This document shows positions 39,198-49,511 of a stretch of 64,000 nucleotides of DNA, piece by piece. Both the position numbers and the translations under genes were made by a program. Within the stretch, counting starts at the first letter, position 1; each line of letters starts with the position of its first letter. Under the pieces are notes generated by a model that saw only the letters and a program-made list of their open reading frames with translations, was not told the origin of the DNA and ran no database searches. Source of the DNA: Kiloniellaceae bacterium (GTDB lineage: Bacteria > Pseudomonadota > Alphaproteobacteria > Kiloniellales > J153); NCBI GenBank assembly GCA_021776135.1, contig JAJFGL010000037.1, positions 32,099 through 96,098 on the forward strand, given 5' to 3'.

Positions 39198-39272
39198 TGG
39201 TGCCGCCGGTAAGAATCGAACTTACGGCCTCGCCCTTACCAAGGGCGCGCTCTACCCCTGAGCTACGGCGGC
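39198..39272 (-). tRNA. tRNA-Thr (GGT)
   Basis: On the minus strand a cloverleaf folds: acceptor GCCGCC pairs with GGCGGC, the D-arm contains AGCTCAGGGGTAGAGC, the anticodon stem CGCCC/GGGCG encloses loop TTGGTAA with anticodon GGT, and the T-arm contains GTTCGAATC. The discriminator is A and a CCA tail is encoded (39198-39200). It stands alone between the CYTH-like gene and the gene at 39429. Confidence 0.97.
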
Positions 39273-39400
39273 ATGGGGTCTTTGGAAAGCGGCGGCACCA
39301 TGCCACCGGTCCCTGTTCCTGGCAAGACCGGATTGGCTCATTGGCTGGGCTCCAGGGCCTTGTCCGCCTTGACCTTGCCGTAATCGCGCGCCAGTCTTCG

Positions 39401-39441
39401 CCGCCATGAGCACAGGGGCTCCGCCACCATGAGTACAGGGG
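39401..39441 (+). repeat. Short direct repeat spanning a start codon
   Basis: CCGCCATGAGCACAGGGG (39401-39418) is followed by the near copy CCGCCaccATGAGTACAGGGG (39421-39441), 23 bases from ATG to ATG. The second ATG starts the small gene at 39429. The two are out of frame with each other. Confidence 0.6.
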
Positions 39442-39614
39442 AAATCAAGGGCCCGAGGCTGTCCCAGGCAGGCCGCCAGGACCGGGTGGGACGCCAAGAA
39501 CGCCAAGCCCAAGCCTTGCGTGAGAACCTGGCCAAGCGCAAGGCGCAACGGCGCGGGCGCGCGGCCGGCGCCGGCGGGGAATCCCCCAAATCCACGGAGC
39601 GGCCGCCCCGCTAA
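39429..39614 (+). CDS. Small basic protein upstream of murA
   Basis: A 61-residue Arg/Lys/Gln-rich protein. The core GRQDRVGRQERQAQALRENL followed by A-K-R-K-A-Q-R-R resembles short conserved proteins found directly before murA in many alphaproteobacteria. Function unknown; the charge and helical propensity could suit nucleic-acid or ribosome contact (speculation). It ends 92 bases before murA. No strong ribosome-binding site is seen, and the start region is duplicated (39401-39441). Confidence 0.6.
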   Translation: MSTGEIKGPRLSQAGRQDRVGRQERQAQALRENLAKRKAQRRGRAAGAGGESPKSTERPPR

Positions 39615-39706
39615 ACCTTGAGGCGCCCCGGCCGATACAGTAGAAACCCCGCAGGAAACAGCCCGGAATTCCCTATTTTTCGCATATGCCGGTCTGAGGA
39701 TAAGTC

Positions 39707-40990
39707 ATGGATAAGATCCGAATTCGCGGCGGGCGGCCGATTGAGGGTGAAATACCCATCAGCGGGGCCAAAAACGCGGCCCTGAAGGTCATGGCGGCCA
39801 GCCTCTTGACCGCCGACACCTTGCGTCTGTTTAACCTGCCGCATCTCGCCGATATCACCACCCTGGCCAATGTCCTGGCCCAGCACGGGGTCGAGATTCA
39901 TATGAACGGCGCCGTCGGCAACGGCGGTCACGCGGGACGGGTGCTGGAGCTGACGGCGCGGGAAATTACCGGCACCCGCGCGCCCTACGACCTGGTGCGC
40001 AAGATGCGCGCCAGCGTGCTCGTGCTCGGCCCCCTCTTGGCCCGCTGCGGCCATGCCGAGGTCTCCCTTCCCGGCGGTTGCGCCATCGGCACCCGACCGG
40101 TGGATTTGCACTTGAAGGGCTTGGCGGCCCTGGGCGCCGAGGTTGAGCTGCGCGACGGCTATATTCACGCCAAGGCGCCCAAGGGCCTGCGCGGGGCCGA
40201 GGTCGTGTTCCCCCTGGTCTCGGTCGGCGCGACGGAAAACGTACTCATGGCGGCGACCCTGGCCAAAGGCGAAACCCGAATCGTCAATGCGGCGCGCGAG
40301 CCTGAAATCGGCAATCTGGCGGAATGCCTGGTCAAGATGGGGGCCCGGATCGAGGGCATCGGAACCGGCAGCCTGACCATTCAAGGGGTTGAGCGCCTTG
40401 GGCACGCGGAGCACACCATAATGCCCGACCGGATAGAGTCCGGCACCTATGCCGTGGCGGCGGCAATCACCGGCGGCGAGGTTGAACTGCTCGGCGCCCG
40501 TGCCGGCCATCTCAGCACCATGATCGAGGTTTTGGGCCGCGCCGGCGTGGCGATACGCGAGACCGAACGCGGTCTGCACGTCGCCCGCGCCAACGGCCGG
40601 ATCAAGGGCGTCGATGTGATGACCGAACCCTACCCCGGTTTCCCGACCGACTTGCAGGCGCAATTCATGGCCCTGATGTCGGTCGCGGAAGGGGCCTCCA
40701 TGATCACCGAAACGATTTTCGAGAATCGCTTCATGCATGTGCCGGAGATGTGCCGCATGGGTGCGGATATAAATGTGCACGGCGCCTCCGCCATGGTCCG
40801 CGGACAGGCTAAGCTGACCGGCGCCGAAGTCATGGCGACGGATTTGCGCGCCAGCGTCAGCCTGGTCTTGGCGGCCTTGGCGGCCGAGGGCGAAAGCATC
40901 GTCAACCGGGTTTATCATTTGGACCGTGGCTACGAGGATTTGGAGGCGAAGCTGTCCGCCTGCGGCGCCGATATCGAGCGGATAAAATGA
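39707..40990 (+). CDS. murA: UDP-N-acetylglucosamine 1-carboxyvinyltransferase
   Basis: A 427-residue enzyme transferring enolpyruvate from PEP to UDP-GlcNAc, the first committed step of peptidoglycan synthesis. The N-terminal [10 protein letters not shown] block, the catalytic Cys125 in [11 protein letters not shown] (the fosfomycin target), and the R-V-x-x-L-D/E-R-G-Y-E-D-L-E-type C-terminus are all present. Length is standard. TGAGGA lies before the ATG. It overlaps the DUF2948 gene by 4 bases. Confidence 0.97.
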   Translation: MDKIRIRGGRPIEGEIPISGAKNAALKVMAASLLTADTLRLFNLPHLADITTLANVLAQHGVEIHMNGAVGNGGHAGRVLELTAREITGTRAPYDLVRKMRASVLVLGPLLARCGHAEVSLPGGCAIGTRPVDLHLKGLAALGAEVELRDGYIHAKAPKGLRGAEVVFPLVSVGATENVLMAATLAKGETRIVNAAREPEIGNLAECLVKMGARIEGIGTGSLTIQGVERLGHAEHTIMPDRIESGTYAVAAAITGGEVELLGARAGHLSTMIEVLGRAGVAIRETERGLHVARANGRIKGVDVMTEPYPGFPTDLQAQFMALMSVAEGASMITETIFENRFMHVPEMCRMGADINVHGASAMVRGQAKLTGAEVMATDLRASVSLVLAALAAEGESIVNRVYHLDRGYEDLEAKLSACGADIERIK

Positions 40991-41538
40991 GTGCGCGCGA
41001 GTCATCGCCGCGCCGCGCCGGCCTCAAACTGCGCGCCCGCGATGCCGGCGATTTGCAAGCGATCGCAAGCTGTCTCCAGGATGCGTTGATACCCTTGGCG
41101 GACACCGCGTATTTGAAGCCGGAGAAACGCTTCGCCCTGGTCGCCAATCGCTTCCGCTGGGAGGGGGCGGCGAAGGAAGCGCCGGAAGCCGCCAGACCGC
41201 CGGATCGGACTGGAGAGGAAACGGGCGATGCGCGCTTTGAAGACGCCAACGGCGATGCGGACGCGCTTTACGAGCGGGTAAACTGCGGCTTGTGCTTCGA
41301 CAGCGTGCGCAGCGTCAAATACCGGGGCGTCGATCTTCGGGACCGCAAACAGATTCTAAGCGTGCTGACCCTGACCCACGATGCGGGCGCGATAACCATC
41401 GTTTTCGCCGGCGGCGCCGAAATACGCCTGGAAGTCGATAAAATCCGCTGTCACCTGGACGATCTGGGGGAGCCCTGGCCGACACGTTGGCGTCCCGGCC
41501 ACGACCTTCATGACGTCAAAACGCCGGAGCCGGGCTGA
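40987..41538 (+). CDS. DUF2948 family protein
   Basis: A 183-residue alphaproteobacterial protein of unknown function. The diagnostic core is [30 protein letters not shown], and later [21 protein letters not shown]. It sits immediately after murA, overlapping by 4 bases, and before hisG, the standard location. A charged variable insert lies at about 60-90. Confidence 0.88.
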   Translation: MSARESSPRRAGLKLRARDAGDLQAIASCLQDALIPLADTAYLKPEKRFALVANRFRWEGAAKEAPEAARPPDRTGEETGDARFEDANGDADALYERVNCGLCFDSVRSVKYRGVDLRDRKQILSVLTLTHDAGAITIVFAGGAEIRLEVDKIRCHLDDLGEPWPTRWRPGHDLHDVKTPEPG

Positions 41539-41566
41539 ACGGTTGCGCATAGCGAGGAGTGTCACG

Positions 41567-42229
41567 GTGCCAGCCAATGAACCCCTGATTTTAGCCGTCC
41601 CCAAGGGCCGCATTATGCGCGAGCTGATGCCCTTGCTGCGCGGTGCGGGGATCGTTCCCGAAGCGGCCTTCGAGGACGAGGACGCCCGGCAACTGCGCTT
41701 CGCTACCGGGGATCCAAACCTGGACATCGTGCGTGTGCGCAGCTTCGACGTCGCGACATTCGTTGCCTTCGGCGCCGCCCACCTGGGCGTGGCCGGTAAC
41801 GACATCTTGATGGAATTCGATTATCCCGAGTTGTATGCCCCGGTCGATCTTGGCATCGGGCGCTGCCGCCTGGCGGTCGCGGAACCCCGCGCGCTGGTGG
41901 ACGAAGACGATCCAAGCCGCTGGAGCCATGTGCGTGTCGCCACCAAGTATCCCAAGATCACCCGAAACCACTTCGCCGCGCGCGGCGTTCAGGCGGAATG
42001 CATTAAATTGAACGGCGCCATGGAATTGGCGCCCAGCCTGGGCCTGTGCCAACGGATCGTCGATCTGGTCTCGACCGGGAGTACCTTGGCCGCCAATGAT
42101 CTGGTCGAGGTCGAGATCATCGCGGAAGTCACCTCCCGCTTGATCGTCAACCGCGCGGCCTTGAAGACCCGGCCGCTTGAAGTGAACGGCTTGATCGAAG
42201 GTTTCCGGAAGGCCGCTCATGCCGCTTAG
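41567..42229 (+). CDS. hisG: ATP phosphoribosyltransferase, short form
   Basis: A 220-residue catalytic subunit for the first step of histidine synthesis (ATP + PRPP). This is the short HisG type, lacking the C-terminal regulatory domain, and it normally needs HisZ. Visible motifs are AVPKGRIM, the GVAGNDIL block, and the PRPP loop [13 protein letters not shown] 41567 follows GAGGAG at 41554-41559. An upstream in-frame start would overlap the DUF2948 gene more. hisZ is not in the window. It overlaps hisD by 11 bases. Confidence 0.95.
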   Translation: MPANEPLILAVPKGRIMRELMPLLRGAGIVPEAAFEDEDARQLRFATGDPNLDIVRVRSFDVATFVAFGAAHLGVAGNDILMEFDYPELYAPVDLGIGRCRLAVAEPRALVDEDDPSRWSHVRVATKYPKITRNHFAARGVQAECIKLNGAMELAPSLGLCQRIVDLVSTGSTLAANDLVEVEIIAEVTSRLIVNRAALKTRPLEVNGLIEGFRKAAHAA

Positions 42230-43514
42230 AATACATATCGAGCAAGAAGATTTCGAGCCTGCGTTCCGCGCCCTGCTGGCCGCACAGCGGGACGATGCGC
42301 CCGATGTCGCCCAGACCGTCGCGGATATCTTGAGCGAGGTTCGAACCCGTGGCGATGCCGCCCTGATGGATTTCACCCACCGCTTCGACCGCGTCGAGAT
42401 GACCGCCGCAACCATGCGCGTCGGCGGCGATGAACTCGCGGCGGCGGCCGCCCAATGCCCGGCCGATACCCTGGAGGCCCTTGCTTTCGCGGCCCGGCGT
42501 ATCGAAGACCATCATGCGCGCCTCATGCCCGCTGACCTGAACTACCATGACGAAGCGGGCCTGCGCCTGGGGCAACGCTGGAACGCGGTCGATGCGGCCG
42601 GGTTGTATGTGCCCGGCGGCACGGCGGCCTACCCGTCTTCGGTTCTGATGTCCGCGATACCGGCCAAGGTCGCGGGCGTCGCGCGCCGGGTCATGGTGGT
42701 GCCGGCCCCCGATGGGAAGTTGAATCCCTTGGTTTTGGCGGCCGCGCACCTGACCGGCATCACGGAGGTTTACCGGGTAGGCGGGGCGCAGGCGGTGGCG
42801 GCCCTGGCCTATGGAACCGAAACAATCCAAGCCGTCGATGTCATCGTTGGCCCCGGCAACGCCTATGTCACGGAGGCGAAGCGCCAAGTTTACGGTGCCG
42901 TTGGTATCGATTCCATTGCCGGTCCCTCGGAAATCCTGGTCGTCGCCGATGCCGGGAACGACCCCGCCTGGATCGCCGCCGATCTCTTGTCGCAGGCCGA
43001 GCACGACACTGCGGCGCAATCCATCCTCATGACCGACGATGCCGGCTTCGCCGATGCCGTGGAACAAGCGGTGGCGGCGCAGCTCGCGAATTTACCGCGC
43101 CGCGATATCGCCCGGCAAAGCTGGGACCGCCATGGCGCCATTCTTGTGTTATCCAACTTGGACGAAGCGCCGGCCCTGATCGACCGGGTCGCACCGGAGC
43201 ATTTGGAACTGGCGGTCGAGGATCCCAAGGCGCTGGCTGGGCGCGTCCGCCATGCCGGTGCGATCTTCCTGGGCCGCTTCACGCCGGAGGTTATTGGCGA
43301 CTATGTGGCCGGGACTAATCACGTTCTGCCCACGGCCCGCAGCGCCCGGTTTTCCTCCGGCCTTTCGGCCGCCGATTTCATGAAGCGGACCTCAATCGTC
43401 GAGTGCGGCCCCGATGGTCTGGCGGCGCTGGGGCCGTCGGCGATGCGCCTCGCCCGGGCAGAGGGCCTGGACGCGCACGCCCAAGCTGTTGCGATTCGCC
43501 TGAACCGGCGTTAG
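42219..43514 (+). CDS. hisD: Histidinol dehydrogenase
   Basis: A 431-residue zinc enzyme oxidising L-histidinol to histidine, the final step. Conserved blocks include [51 protein letters not shown], the catalytic/zinc QAEHD, and the [17 protein letters not shown] region. Length is typical. It overlaps hisG by 11 bases and is followed 23 bases on by the UPF0262 gene. Confidence 0.96.
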   Translation: MPLRIHIEQEDFEPAFRALLAAQRDDAPDVAQTVADILSEVRTRGDAALMDFTHRFDRVEMTAATMRVGGDELAAAAAQCPADTLEALAFAARRIEDHHARLMPADLNYHDEAGLRLGQRWNAVDAAGLYVPGGTAAYPSSVLMSAIPAKVAGVARRVMVVPAPDGKLNPLVLAAAHLTGITEVYRVGGAQAVAALAYGTETIQAVDVIVGPGNAYVTEAKRQVYGAVGIDSIAGPSEILVVADAGNDPAWIAADLLSQAEHDTAAQSILMTDDAGFADAVEQAVAAQLANLPRRDIARQSWDRHGAILVLSNLDEAPALIDRVAPEHLELAVEDPKALAGRVRHAGAIFLGRFTPEVIGDYVAGTNHVLPTARSARFSSGLSAADFMKRTSIVECGPDGLAALGPSAMRLARAEGLDAHAQAVAIRLNRR

Positions 43515-43537
43515 AGCCATGGCCAGGGAGGGAAACC

Positions 43538-44023
43538 TTGTCTGGAGCGAATAAGGAAACGTCGCGCATCTGCGATATACAGCTCGACGAGCGTAGCGTC
43601 GTGCGGCGCAGCGCCGATGTCGAGCATGAACGCGCGGTCGCCATCTTCGATCTGGTCGAGGAGAACTACTTCGCGCCCGTGGGCCGCGATGCCGGGCCTT
43701 ACTGCCTGCACCTGGCGATTGAGGAAAACCGCCTGGTCTTCGATATCCAAAACGAAGCGCGGGAGGGGGTGGCGGCCGTCACCCTGCCGCTCTTGCCGTT
43801 CCGCCGCATCGTGAAAGACTATTTTTCCGTGTGCGAAGTCTATTTCGAGGCGATCAAGACCGCGAGCCCATCCAAGATCGAAGCCATCGACATGGGCCGG
43901 CGCGGCCTCCACAACGAGGGCTCGGAACTATTGCGCGAACGCCTGGACGGCAAGATCGACATGGATTTCGACACCGCGCGGCGTCTTTTCACCTTACTTT
44001 GTGTTTTGCATATTCGTGGCTAG
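43538..44023 (+). CDS. UPF0262 family protein
   Basis: A 161-residue alphaproteobacterial protein of unknown function that follows hisD in many genomes. The blocks [21 protein letters not shown] and [13 protein letters not shown] identify it. TTG 43538 is chosen because AGGGAGGG lies at 43525-43532; the longer frame runs into hisD. It ends 6 bases before the phosphatase-like gene. Confidence 0.88.
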   Translation: MSGANKETSRICDIQLDERSVVRRSADVEHERAVAIFDLVEENYFAPVGRDAGPYCLHLAIEENRLVFDIQNEAREGVAAVTLPLLPFRRIVKDYFSVCEVYFEAIKTASPSKIEAIDMGRRGLHNEGSELLRERLDGKIDMDFDTARRLFTLLCVLHIRG

Positions 44024-44029
44024 ACCGGG

Positions 44030-44473
44030 ATGAAGGATCTTCCCGGCGCCGTCCTCTTTGCTTGCACCCAGAACTCGGTTCGTTCCCCCATGGCGGAAGC
44101 GCAGCTTAAACATCTGCTGGGTCACCGGGTCTATATAGATTCAGTCGGCGTGCGCGCCGGCGAGGTCGATCCCTTTGCGGTCGAGGTGATTGAGGAACTT
44201 GGCATCGATCTCTCGCGGCACCGATCCAAATCCTTCGGCGACTTGGAGGACACCTCCTACGATCTTATCGTCTCGCTGTCGCCGGAGGCGCAGCATAAGG
44301 CGGTCGAACTGACCCGCACCATGGCTTGCGAGGTTGAGTTCTGGGCGACCATGGATCCCTCGATCGTCGAGGGTAACCGGAACGTGCGACTGGACGCCTA
44401 CCGCGCCGTGCGCGACCAGATAAAGAAGCGCATCGAAGACCGCTTCACCCTGGATTTGAAGCCGGTGGTGTGA
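44030..44473 (+). CDS. Low-molecular-weight phosphotyrosine phosphatase / arsenate-reductase-like protein
   Basis: A 147-residue protein with the P-loop C-x5-R signature Cys12-TQNSV-Arg18-S. The general acid Asp is likely in the ATMDPS region. In this conserved operon the member is usually annotated as a phosphatase-like protein; it may dephosphorylate tyrosine or reduce arsenate. The role is not decided by the sequence. It follows the UPF0262 gene by 6 bases. Confidence 0.85.
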   Translation: MKDLPGAVLFACTQNSVRSPMAEAQLKHLLGHRVYIDSVGVRAGEVDPFAVEVIEELGIDLSRHRSKSFGDLEDTSYDLIVSLSPEAQHKAVELTRTMACEVEFWATMDPSIVEGNRNVRLDAYRAVRDQIKKRIEDRFTLDLKPVV

Positions 44474-44507
44474 ATATATATTGAGAGTTTTCTAAAGTGG
44501 ATCACCC

Positions 44508-45038
44508 ATGATCTTTGAAACCGGGCGCCTCATTATTCGCAATTACCGCGATGAAGACCGGCCCATTTTCGCCGCTATCGTGGGCAATCCGAAGGCGCGG
44601 CCCTATCACCGGAGCGTGGCATCTCGCGCCGAGTCCGACGAATTTATCGACCGGCAAATCGAAACCCTTGGAAATGTAGGTTATGGCTTTGCCGTCGTAG
44701 AACGCAAATCCGATGGTGCGGTTGTGGGTGAGGTTGGCATGCGGCCGGTACCGGACTATTTACCGTTCTCGGATGACGTGCGTTTCGATATCGGCTGGAT
44801 GCTCGATCCGCGCTATACCGGTATGGGCTACGCAAGCGAAGCCGCCAAAGCGTGGCTTGGGCATAGCGCCGCAGACAGGCAGGCGAATGAAGTTATCGCC
44901 TATACCGCGGCCTTAAACGCACCTTCGGTAATGGTCATGAAGCGCATAGGCATGACCTACGATCCCTCGAAAGATTTCGACCATCCAAAAGCACCGAAGG
45001 GTCATCGATTACGCCCGCAAATCGTTTATGTCATTTAA
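44508..45038 (+). CDS. GNAT family N-acetyltransferase (RimJ/RimL type)
   Basis: A 176-residue acetyltransferase starting F-E-T-G-R-L-I-I-R-N-Y-R-D-E-D, with VGEVGMRPVP, the acetyl-CoA loop region DPRYTGMGYASEAAKAW and VMKRIGM. It acetylates an amino group of a protein N-terminus, antibiotic or metabolite; the target is unknown. It lies 34 bases after the phosphatase-like gene and its composition is slightly less GC-rich. Confidence 0.87.
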   Translation: MIFETGRLIIRNYRDEDRPIFAAIVGNPKARPYHRSVASRAESDEFIDRQIETLGNVGYGFAVVERKSDGAVVGEVGMRPVPDYLPFSDDVRFDIGWMLDPRYTGMGYASEAAKAWLGHSAADRQANEVIAYTAALNAPSVMVMKRIGMTYDPSKDFDHPKAPKGHRLRPQIVYVI

Positions 45039-45058
45039 CGGGACACTATCAAAAAGGG

Positions 45059-45757
45059 CTAAAACTTCTCCACATAGGGCCTCAAATCCATTTCCTGGGT
45101 CCAGGCATTCCTAGGTTGCAGGTGAATTCGATAATAGGCTTCGGCTATAGCATTGGGGTCGAGAACGGAATCCTCTCCACGTTCCTCGGGCCGGTAACCC
45201 GGGCGGTCTCCGGCGATCTGGCCGTCGATGATGACATGAGCGACGTGGACGCCCTTGGGCCCAAGCTCCCGGGCCATGCTTTGGGCCAGCGCGCGCAGGC
45301 CGAACTTGGGCACCGCCAGGTTCATGAAACCGGCTGAACCGCGCAAGGCCGCTGTCGCGCCGGTGAAAAGGATCGTGCCTTCACCCGCCGCCGCCATGCG
45401 CCGGGCCGCGGCCTGACCAACCAGGAAGCCCCCAAAGCAACCGATGCGCCAGCAACGTTCGAAATCCTCGGGCGCGATCTCCAAAATGCCGCCGCGCTGA
45501 TAGGCGCCGGCGTTGAAGACTACCAAGCCGGGCGCGCCAAGGTCGCGCTCGACCGCCACGAACAACGCTTCGACGGAGCTTGGATCGGTGACATCGCAGG
45601 CATAGGCGCGGCCATCGATTTCCTTGATTAGATCGTCCAGCTTGCCGGGATTGCGGCGGGCCACGGCGACCGCCATGCCGGCCGTGGCGAAGCGCCGCGC
45701 GAGGGCGGACCCCAGGCCCGGCCCCGCGCCGACGATGAGTGCGGATGTCTTGGTCAA
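45059..45757 (-). CDS. SDR family protein lacking the catalytic Tyr
   Basis: A 232-residue SDR fold. The cofactor loop is GAGPGLG and NAG is present, but the Y-x-x-x-K site reads L-A-V-P-K, so the Tyr is missing while the Lys remains. Relatives with this variant exist and their function is unclear. It starts at TTG 45757 with GGGAGGAA upstream on the minus strand. It lies 105 bases after the ferredoxin oxidoreductase gene. Confidence 0.8.
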   Translation of the reverse strand: MTKTSALIVGAGPGLGSALARRFATAGMAVAVARRNPGKLDDLIKEIDGRAYACDVTDPSSVEALFVAVERDLGAPGLVVFNAGAYQRGGILEIAPEDFERCWRIGCFGGFLVGQAAARRMAAAGEGTILFTGATAALRGSAGFMNLAVPKFGLRALAQSMARELGPKGVHVAHVIIDGQIAGDRPGYRPEERGEDSVLDPNAIAEAYYRIHLQPRNAWTQEMDLRPYVEKF

Positions 45758-45808
45758 AGCAGTTCCTCCCAGTCATTCGCGCCATGCCGCGAGTCACCCC
45801 CACCCCGG

Positions 45809-45831
45809 CCCTACCCCGTCGAGGGGGAGGG
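45809..45831. repeat. GC-rich hairpin between genes
   Basis: CCCTACCCC (45809-45817), loop GTCGA, then GGGGGAGGG (45823-45831) form a strong hairpin in the 105-base gap. It resembles the palindromic C/G-rich intergenic repeats of many alphaproteobacteria. No T-run follows, so intrinsic termination is doubtful. Confidence 0.4.
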
Positions 45832-45862
45832 AGAAGTGGAATGGAGCGGCGCCATATAGCCG

Positions 45863-48800
45863 CTACTCGGCGGCATCCTTTTGCGCCGGGGGTGGGGCGC
45901 GGAAACTGTTCAGAAGTTCGCTTTGGTGCATCTTCGCTTCCGCCAGGTGGCGCTCCTTGATGTGGCCGAAGCCGCGAATTCGTTCGGGCATCGAGGCTAG
46001 CTCAACAGCAACATCGTGGTTTTCCGGCGATAGCTTGGCCAGCAACTCTTCGACCAAGGTTTCGTAGTCCGCGATCAGGGCGCGTTCCTGCCGGCGTTCG
46101 GCGGTATATCCGAAGATATCGAAGGGCGTCCCGCGCACGCCGCGCAGCTTAGCCAAGGCCTTGAAGACGGAATACATCCAGGATCCGTATTCCCGTTTTG
46201 TAAGGTGGCCGGTTTCCGGATCGCGCCGGCCCAGCAAGGGCGGCGCCAGGTGAAAGCGCAGCTTGAAGCCGCCTTCGAATCTCTCATTCAGCCTGGCCAT
46301 GAACTCGCCCTGGGTATAGAGGCGGGCGACTTCGTATTCATCCTTGTAGGCGAGAAGCTTGAAGTAATAGCGCGCGGCCGCGCGCGCCAGGTCCGATTGT
46401 CCCGGGGTCCGTTCGGATTCGCGCGCTTCCACCCGCGCCACCAGGGCCTTGTACCGCTTGGCATAGGCGGCATCCTGGTAATCCGTCAGGAAAGCGGCCC
46501 GGCGTTCGACGATCTCGCTTAAGTCCTTCGCGATACGGTGGCTCGGCGTCGCCCTGCGTGGCGCCGCCAGGCTTTCCACCGCCGCCAGATCGTGGGCGGC
46601 GCGCCGCCCCCACAGGAAGGCGTGCTTGTTCGACTCGACCGCCACGCCGTTCAGCTCGATCGACCGCTCGATCGCCTCTTGGGAAACCGGCACCAAACCC
46701 TTTTGCCAGGCGTAGCCGAGCATGAACAAATTGGTGGCGATGGAATTTCCCATCAGCGCCGTCGCCAGGCGGGTGGCATCCACAAACTCGGCGCCGCCCT
46801 TGCCGGCCGCGCTTCGGATTGTTCCGATAAGAGCCGAAGACGGGAACGCGAGGTCGGGATTGTGGGTGAAGTCGCCGGTGATGGTCTCTTGAGAGTTAAT
46901 GACCGCTTGGGTGGCGCCCGGTTGTATTTTCGACAGCGCATCGAAGCCCGCGGCGACAACCAAATCGCACCCCAGCAGCAGCCGGGCGCCGCCCGCCGAG
47001 ATCCGCACCGCGTGAATGTCGCCGGGCGATTGCGCGATGCGTATGTGGCTGACCACCGCGCCGCCTTTTTGCGCCAGCCCCGCCATGTCGAGAATCGAGC
47101 AGCCCTTACCTTCGATATGGGCGGCCATGCCGAGGAGTGCCCCGATGGTGACCACGCCGGTACCCCCAACGCCGGTAATCAGGATACCGTAAGGCTCCTC
47201 CAGATTGGGCAGGACGGGTGACGGCAACTCGGCCCAGGCTTCTATGGCGACCGCGTCGCTTTTTGCTTTACGCAGGCGTCCGCCGTGCACGGTCACGAAG
47301 CTGGGACAGAAGCCTTTGACGCAGGAAAAATCCTTGTTGCACGATGATTGATCGATTCTGCGTTTGCGGCCGAATTCCGTCTCCAAGGGCGCTACGGAGA
47401 GGCAGTTCGACACGGCGGAGCAATCGCCGCAGCCTTCGCAGACCAGATCGTTGATGAAGGCGCGTTTCGCCGGGTCGGGGAAGGTGCCGCGTTTGCGCCG
47501 CCGGCGTTTCTCGGCCGCGCAGGTCTGGTCGTAGATAATCGCGGTCACGCCGGGGTGCTCGCGCAAATCCCGCTGAACGCGGTCGAGGTCGTCACGGTGA
47601 TGGATGCCGACGCCGGGCGCCCATTCGTAGCCGATGGGGTATTTATCCGGCTCATCGGTGACCGCGGCGATCTTGCGGACGCCTTCGGCATAAAGCTGGC
47701 GCGAAATCGCGGCCGGATCCAGCGCCCCGTCCATGGGTTGCCCGCCGGTCATGGCGACGGCGTCGTTGAACAGCACCTTGTAGGTGATATTGACGCCGGC
47801 GGCGACGGCGGCGCGCACCGCCAGTATGCCGGAATGGAAATAGGTGCCGTCGCCCAGATTGACGAAAACATGGCTGGTTTTGCTAAAAGGCGCCTGACCG
47901 ATCCAGCTCGCGCCTTCGCCGCCCATTTGAGTGAAGGTGTCGGTCTTGCGGTCCATCCAGAGCGCCATGTAGTGGCAGCCGATACCGGCGAGCGCGCGGC
48001 TGCCTTCCGGAACCCGGGTCGAGGTGTTGTGCGGGCAGCCGGAACAAAAATATGGGATGCGCTTGATGGGCGCTTTTTCCGTCTGGAGGGCGTTCTCTTT
48101 CGCGGTCAGAAACCGTAACCGCTGCTCAATGCTTTCGCTGGAATGAAACCGGGCGATGCGCTTGGCGATGGTGCGCGCGATGCGTGCCGGGGTCAGCTCG
48201 TCGGTCGAAGGCAGGATCCAATGTTGGTCTTCATCGAACTTGCCGATGACCCGGGGCCGGACCTCGGGGCTCCAGTTATATAGCTGTTCCTTGATCTGAT
48301 TTTCCAGAACCGCGCGTTTTTCCTCGACCACGAGTATTTCGTCCAACCCTTCCGCGAAGGCGCGCAAGCCTTCGCGTTCCAACGGCCAGGTCATGGCGAC
48401 CTTGTAGACGGTCAGGCCGATATCGGCGGCCATGGCGTCGTCGATGCCTAAATCCTCAAGTGCCTGGCGCACGTCGAGATAGGATTTTCCGGCGGTCACG
48501 ATCCCGAAGCGCCGCTTGGGCGAATCCATGACGACGCGGTCCAGTTTGTTGGCGCGCGCGAAAGCCAGGGCGGCGTAAACCTTGTATTTGTGCAGGCGTT
48601 CTTCTTGCTCCAGCGGCGTGTCCGGCCAGCGGATATTCAGGCCCCCGGCCGGCATGTCGAAGTCTTCCGGCAGGGATATTCGAATCCGGTCCGGATCGAC
48701 GAAAACGCTGGCGGCGCTATCCACGGTCTCGGCGATGGTCTTGAAGCCGACCCAGCAGCCGGAATAACGCGACATCGCCCAGCCATAGAGGCCCAGATCG

Positions 48801-49339
48801 AGGAATTCCTGCACACCGGCCGGATTCAGGACCGGGATCATGGCGTCGGTAAAGGTGTATTCGCATTGGTGGGCGAGGGTCGAAGACTTCGCCGTGTGGT
48901 CGTCCCCGGCCAGAAGCAGAACACCGCCGTGCCGCGACGTCCCGGCGGAGTTGCCGTGCTTCAAGACGTCGCCGCTGCGGTCGACGCCGGGGCCTTTCGC
49001 GTACCACATGGCGAACACACCGTCGGCGGTCGAGTCGCCGAAAAGGCCGCCTTGTTGAGAGCCCCAGACCGCCGTCGCCGCCAGGTCTTCGTTGACGCCC
49101 GGCTGAAAATGAATGCGGTTGTTCTTAAGGAAGCGCTGGGCCTGCCATAGCTGCTGATCCAGGGCGCCCAGGGGCGAGCCCCGGTATCCGGATATGAAGG
49201 CGGCGGTGTCGAGGCCCGCTTTCGTATCGCGTTGGCGCTGCATCATGGGTAGGCGAACCAGGGCCTGGGTGCCGGTCAGGAACACGCGCCCGGACTCGAG
49301 TGCGTATTTGTCGTCGAGGGAAACCGCCGCTAGTGTCAT
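45863..49339 (-). CDS. Fused indolepyruvate:ferredoxin oxidoreductase family protein
   Basis: A 1158-residue protein combining the alpha (IorA) and beta/gamma (IorB) parts of a 2-oxoacid:ferredoxin oxidoreductase that decarboxylates aryl pyruvates or other 2-oxoacids to acyl-CoA. An N-terminal pyrimidine-binding region is followed by the thiamine-diphosphate part (the GGEGASWIGQAPF and NDAVAMTGGQ blocks), a 4Fe-4S segment with CEGCGDCSAVSNC, CNKDFSCVKGFC and a gamma-like domain with GVGGTGVVT. The fused form is standard in proteobacteria. ATG 49339 is the start. Confidence 0.93.
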   Translation of the reverse strand: MTLAAVSLDDKYALESGRVFLTGTQALVRLPMMQRQRDTKAGLDTAAFISGYRGSPLGALDQQLWQAQRFLKNNRIHFQPGVNEDLAATAVWGSQQGGLFGDSTADGVFAMWYAKGPGVDRSGDVLKHGNSAGTSRHGGVLLLAGDDHTAKSSTLAHQCEYTFTDAMIPVLNPAGVQEFLDLGLYGWAMSRYSGCWVGFKTIAETVDSAASVFVDPDRIRISLPEDFDMPAGGLNIRWPDTPLEQEERLHKYKVYAALAFARANKLDRVVMDSPKRRFGIVTAGKSYLDVRQALEDLGIDDAMAADIGLTVYKVAMTWPLEREGLRAFAEGLDEILVVEEKRAVLENQIKEQLYNWSPEVRPRVIGKFDEDQHWILPSTDELTPARIARTIAKRIARFHSSESIEQRLRFLTAKENALQTEKAPIKRIPYFCSGCPHNTSTRVPEGSRALAGIGCHYMALWMDRKTDTFTQMGGEGASWIGQAPFSKTSHVFVNLGDGTYFHSGILAVRAAVAAGVNITYKVLFNDAVAMTGGQPMDGALDPAAISRQLYAEGVRKIAAVTDEPDKYPIGYEWAPGVGIHHRDDLDRVQRDLREHPGVTAIIYDQTCAAEKRRRRKRGTFPDPAKRAFINDLVCEGCGDCSAVSNCLSVAPLETEFGRKRRIDQSSCNKDFSCVKGFCPSFVTVHGGRLRKAKSDAVAIEAWAELPSPVLPNLEEPYGILITGVGGTGVVTIGALLGMAAHIEGKGCSILDMAGLAQKGGAVVSHIRIAQSPGDIHAVRISAGGARLLLGCDLVVAAGFDALSKIQPGATQAVINSQETITGDFTHNPDLAFPSSALIGTIRSAAGKGGAEFVDATRLATALMGNSIATNLFMLGYAWQKGLVPVSQEAIERSIELNGVAVESNKHAFLWGRRAAHDLAAVESLAAPRRATPSHRIAKDLSEIVERRAAFLTDYQDAAYAKRYKALVARVEARESERTPGQSDLARAAARYYFKLLAYKDEYEVARLYTQGEFMARLNERFEGGFKLRFHLAPPLLGRRDPETGHLTKREYGSWMYSVFKALAKLRGVRGTPFDIFGYTAERRQERALIADYETLVEELLAKLSPENHDVAVELASMPERIRGFGHIKERHLAEAKMHQSELLNSFRAPPPAQKDAAE

Positions 49340-49511
49340 CTTAGGAGATACCGTTTTGGAGATACAAAACCGACTTCAGTTCCAGAACACTAGCGCCTAG
49401 CTGTCCGGGCCGCAATTGGCCGGGCCCGTGTTGGCTAAATACGAAATAGGGCCACCGGCGCACCGGCGCCGGCGGTATTATTCGTTCCCGATTACCGCCG
49501 CCGCGGTATTT

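Noticed and set aside
39611..41005. 464-codon minus-strand frame over murA
   Set aside because: Antisense shadow of murA; composition typical of such frames.
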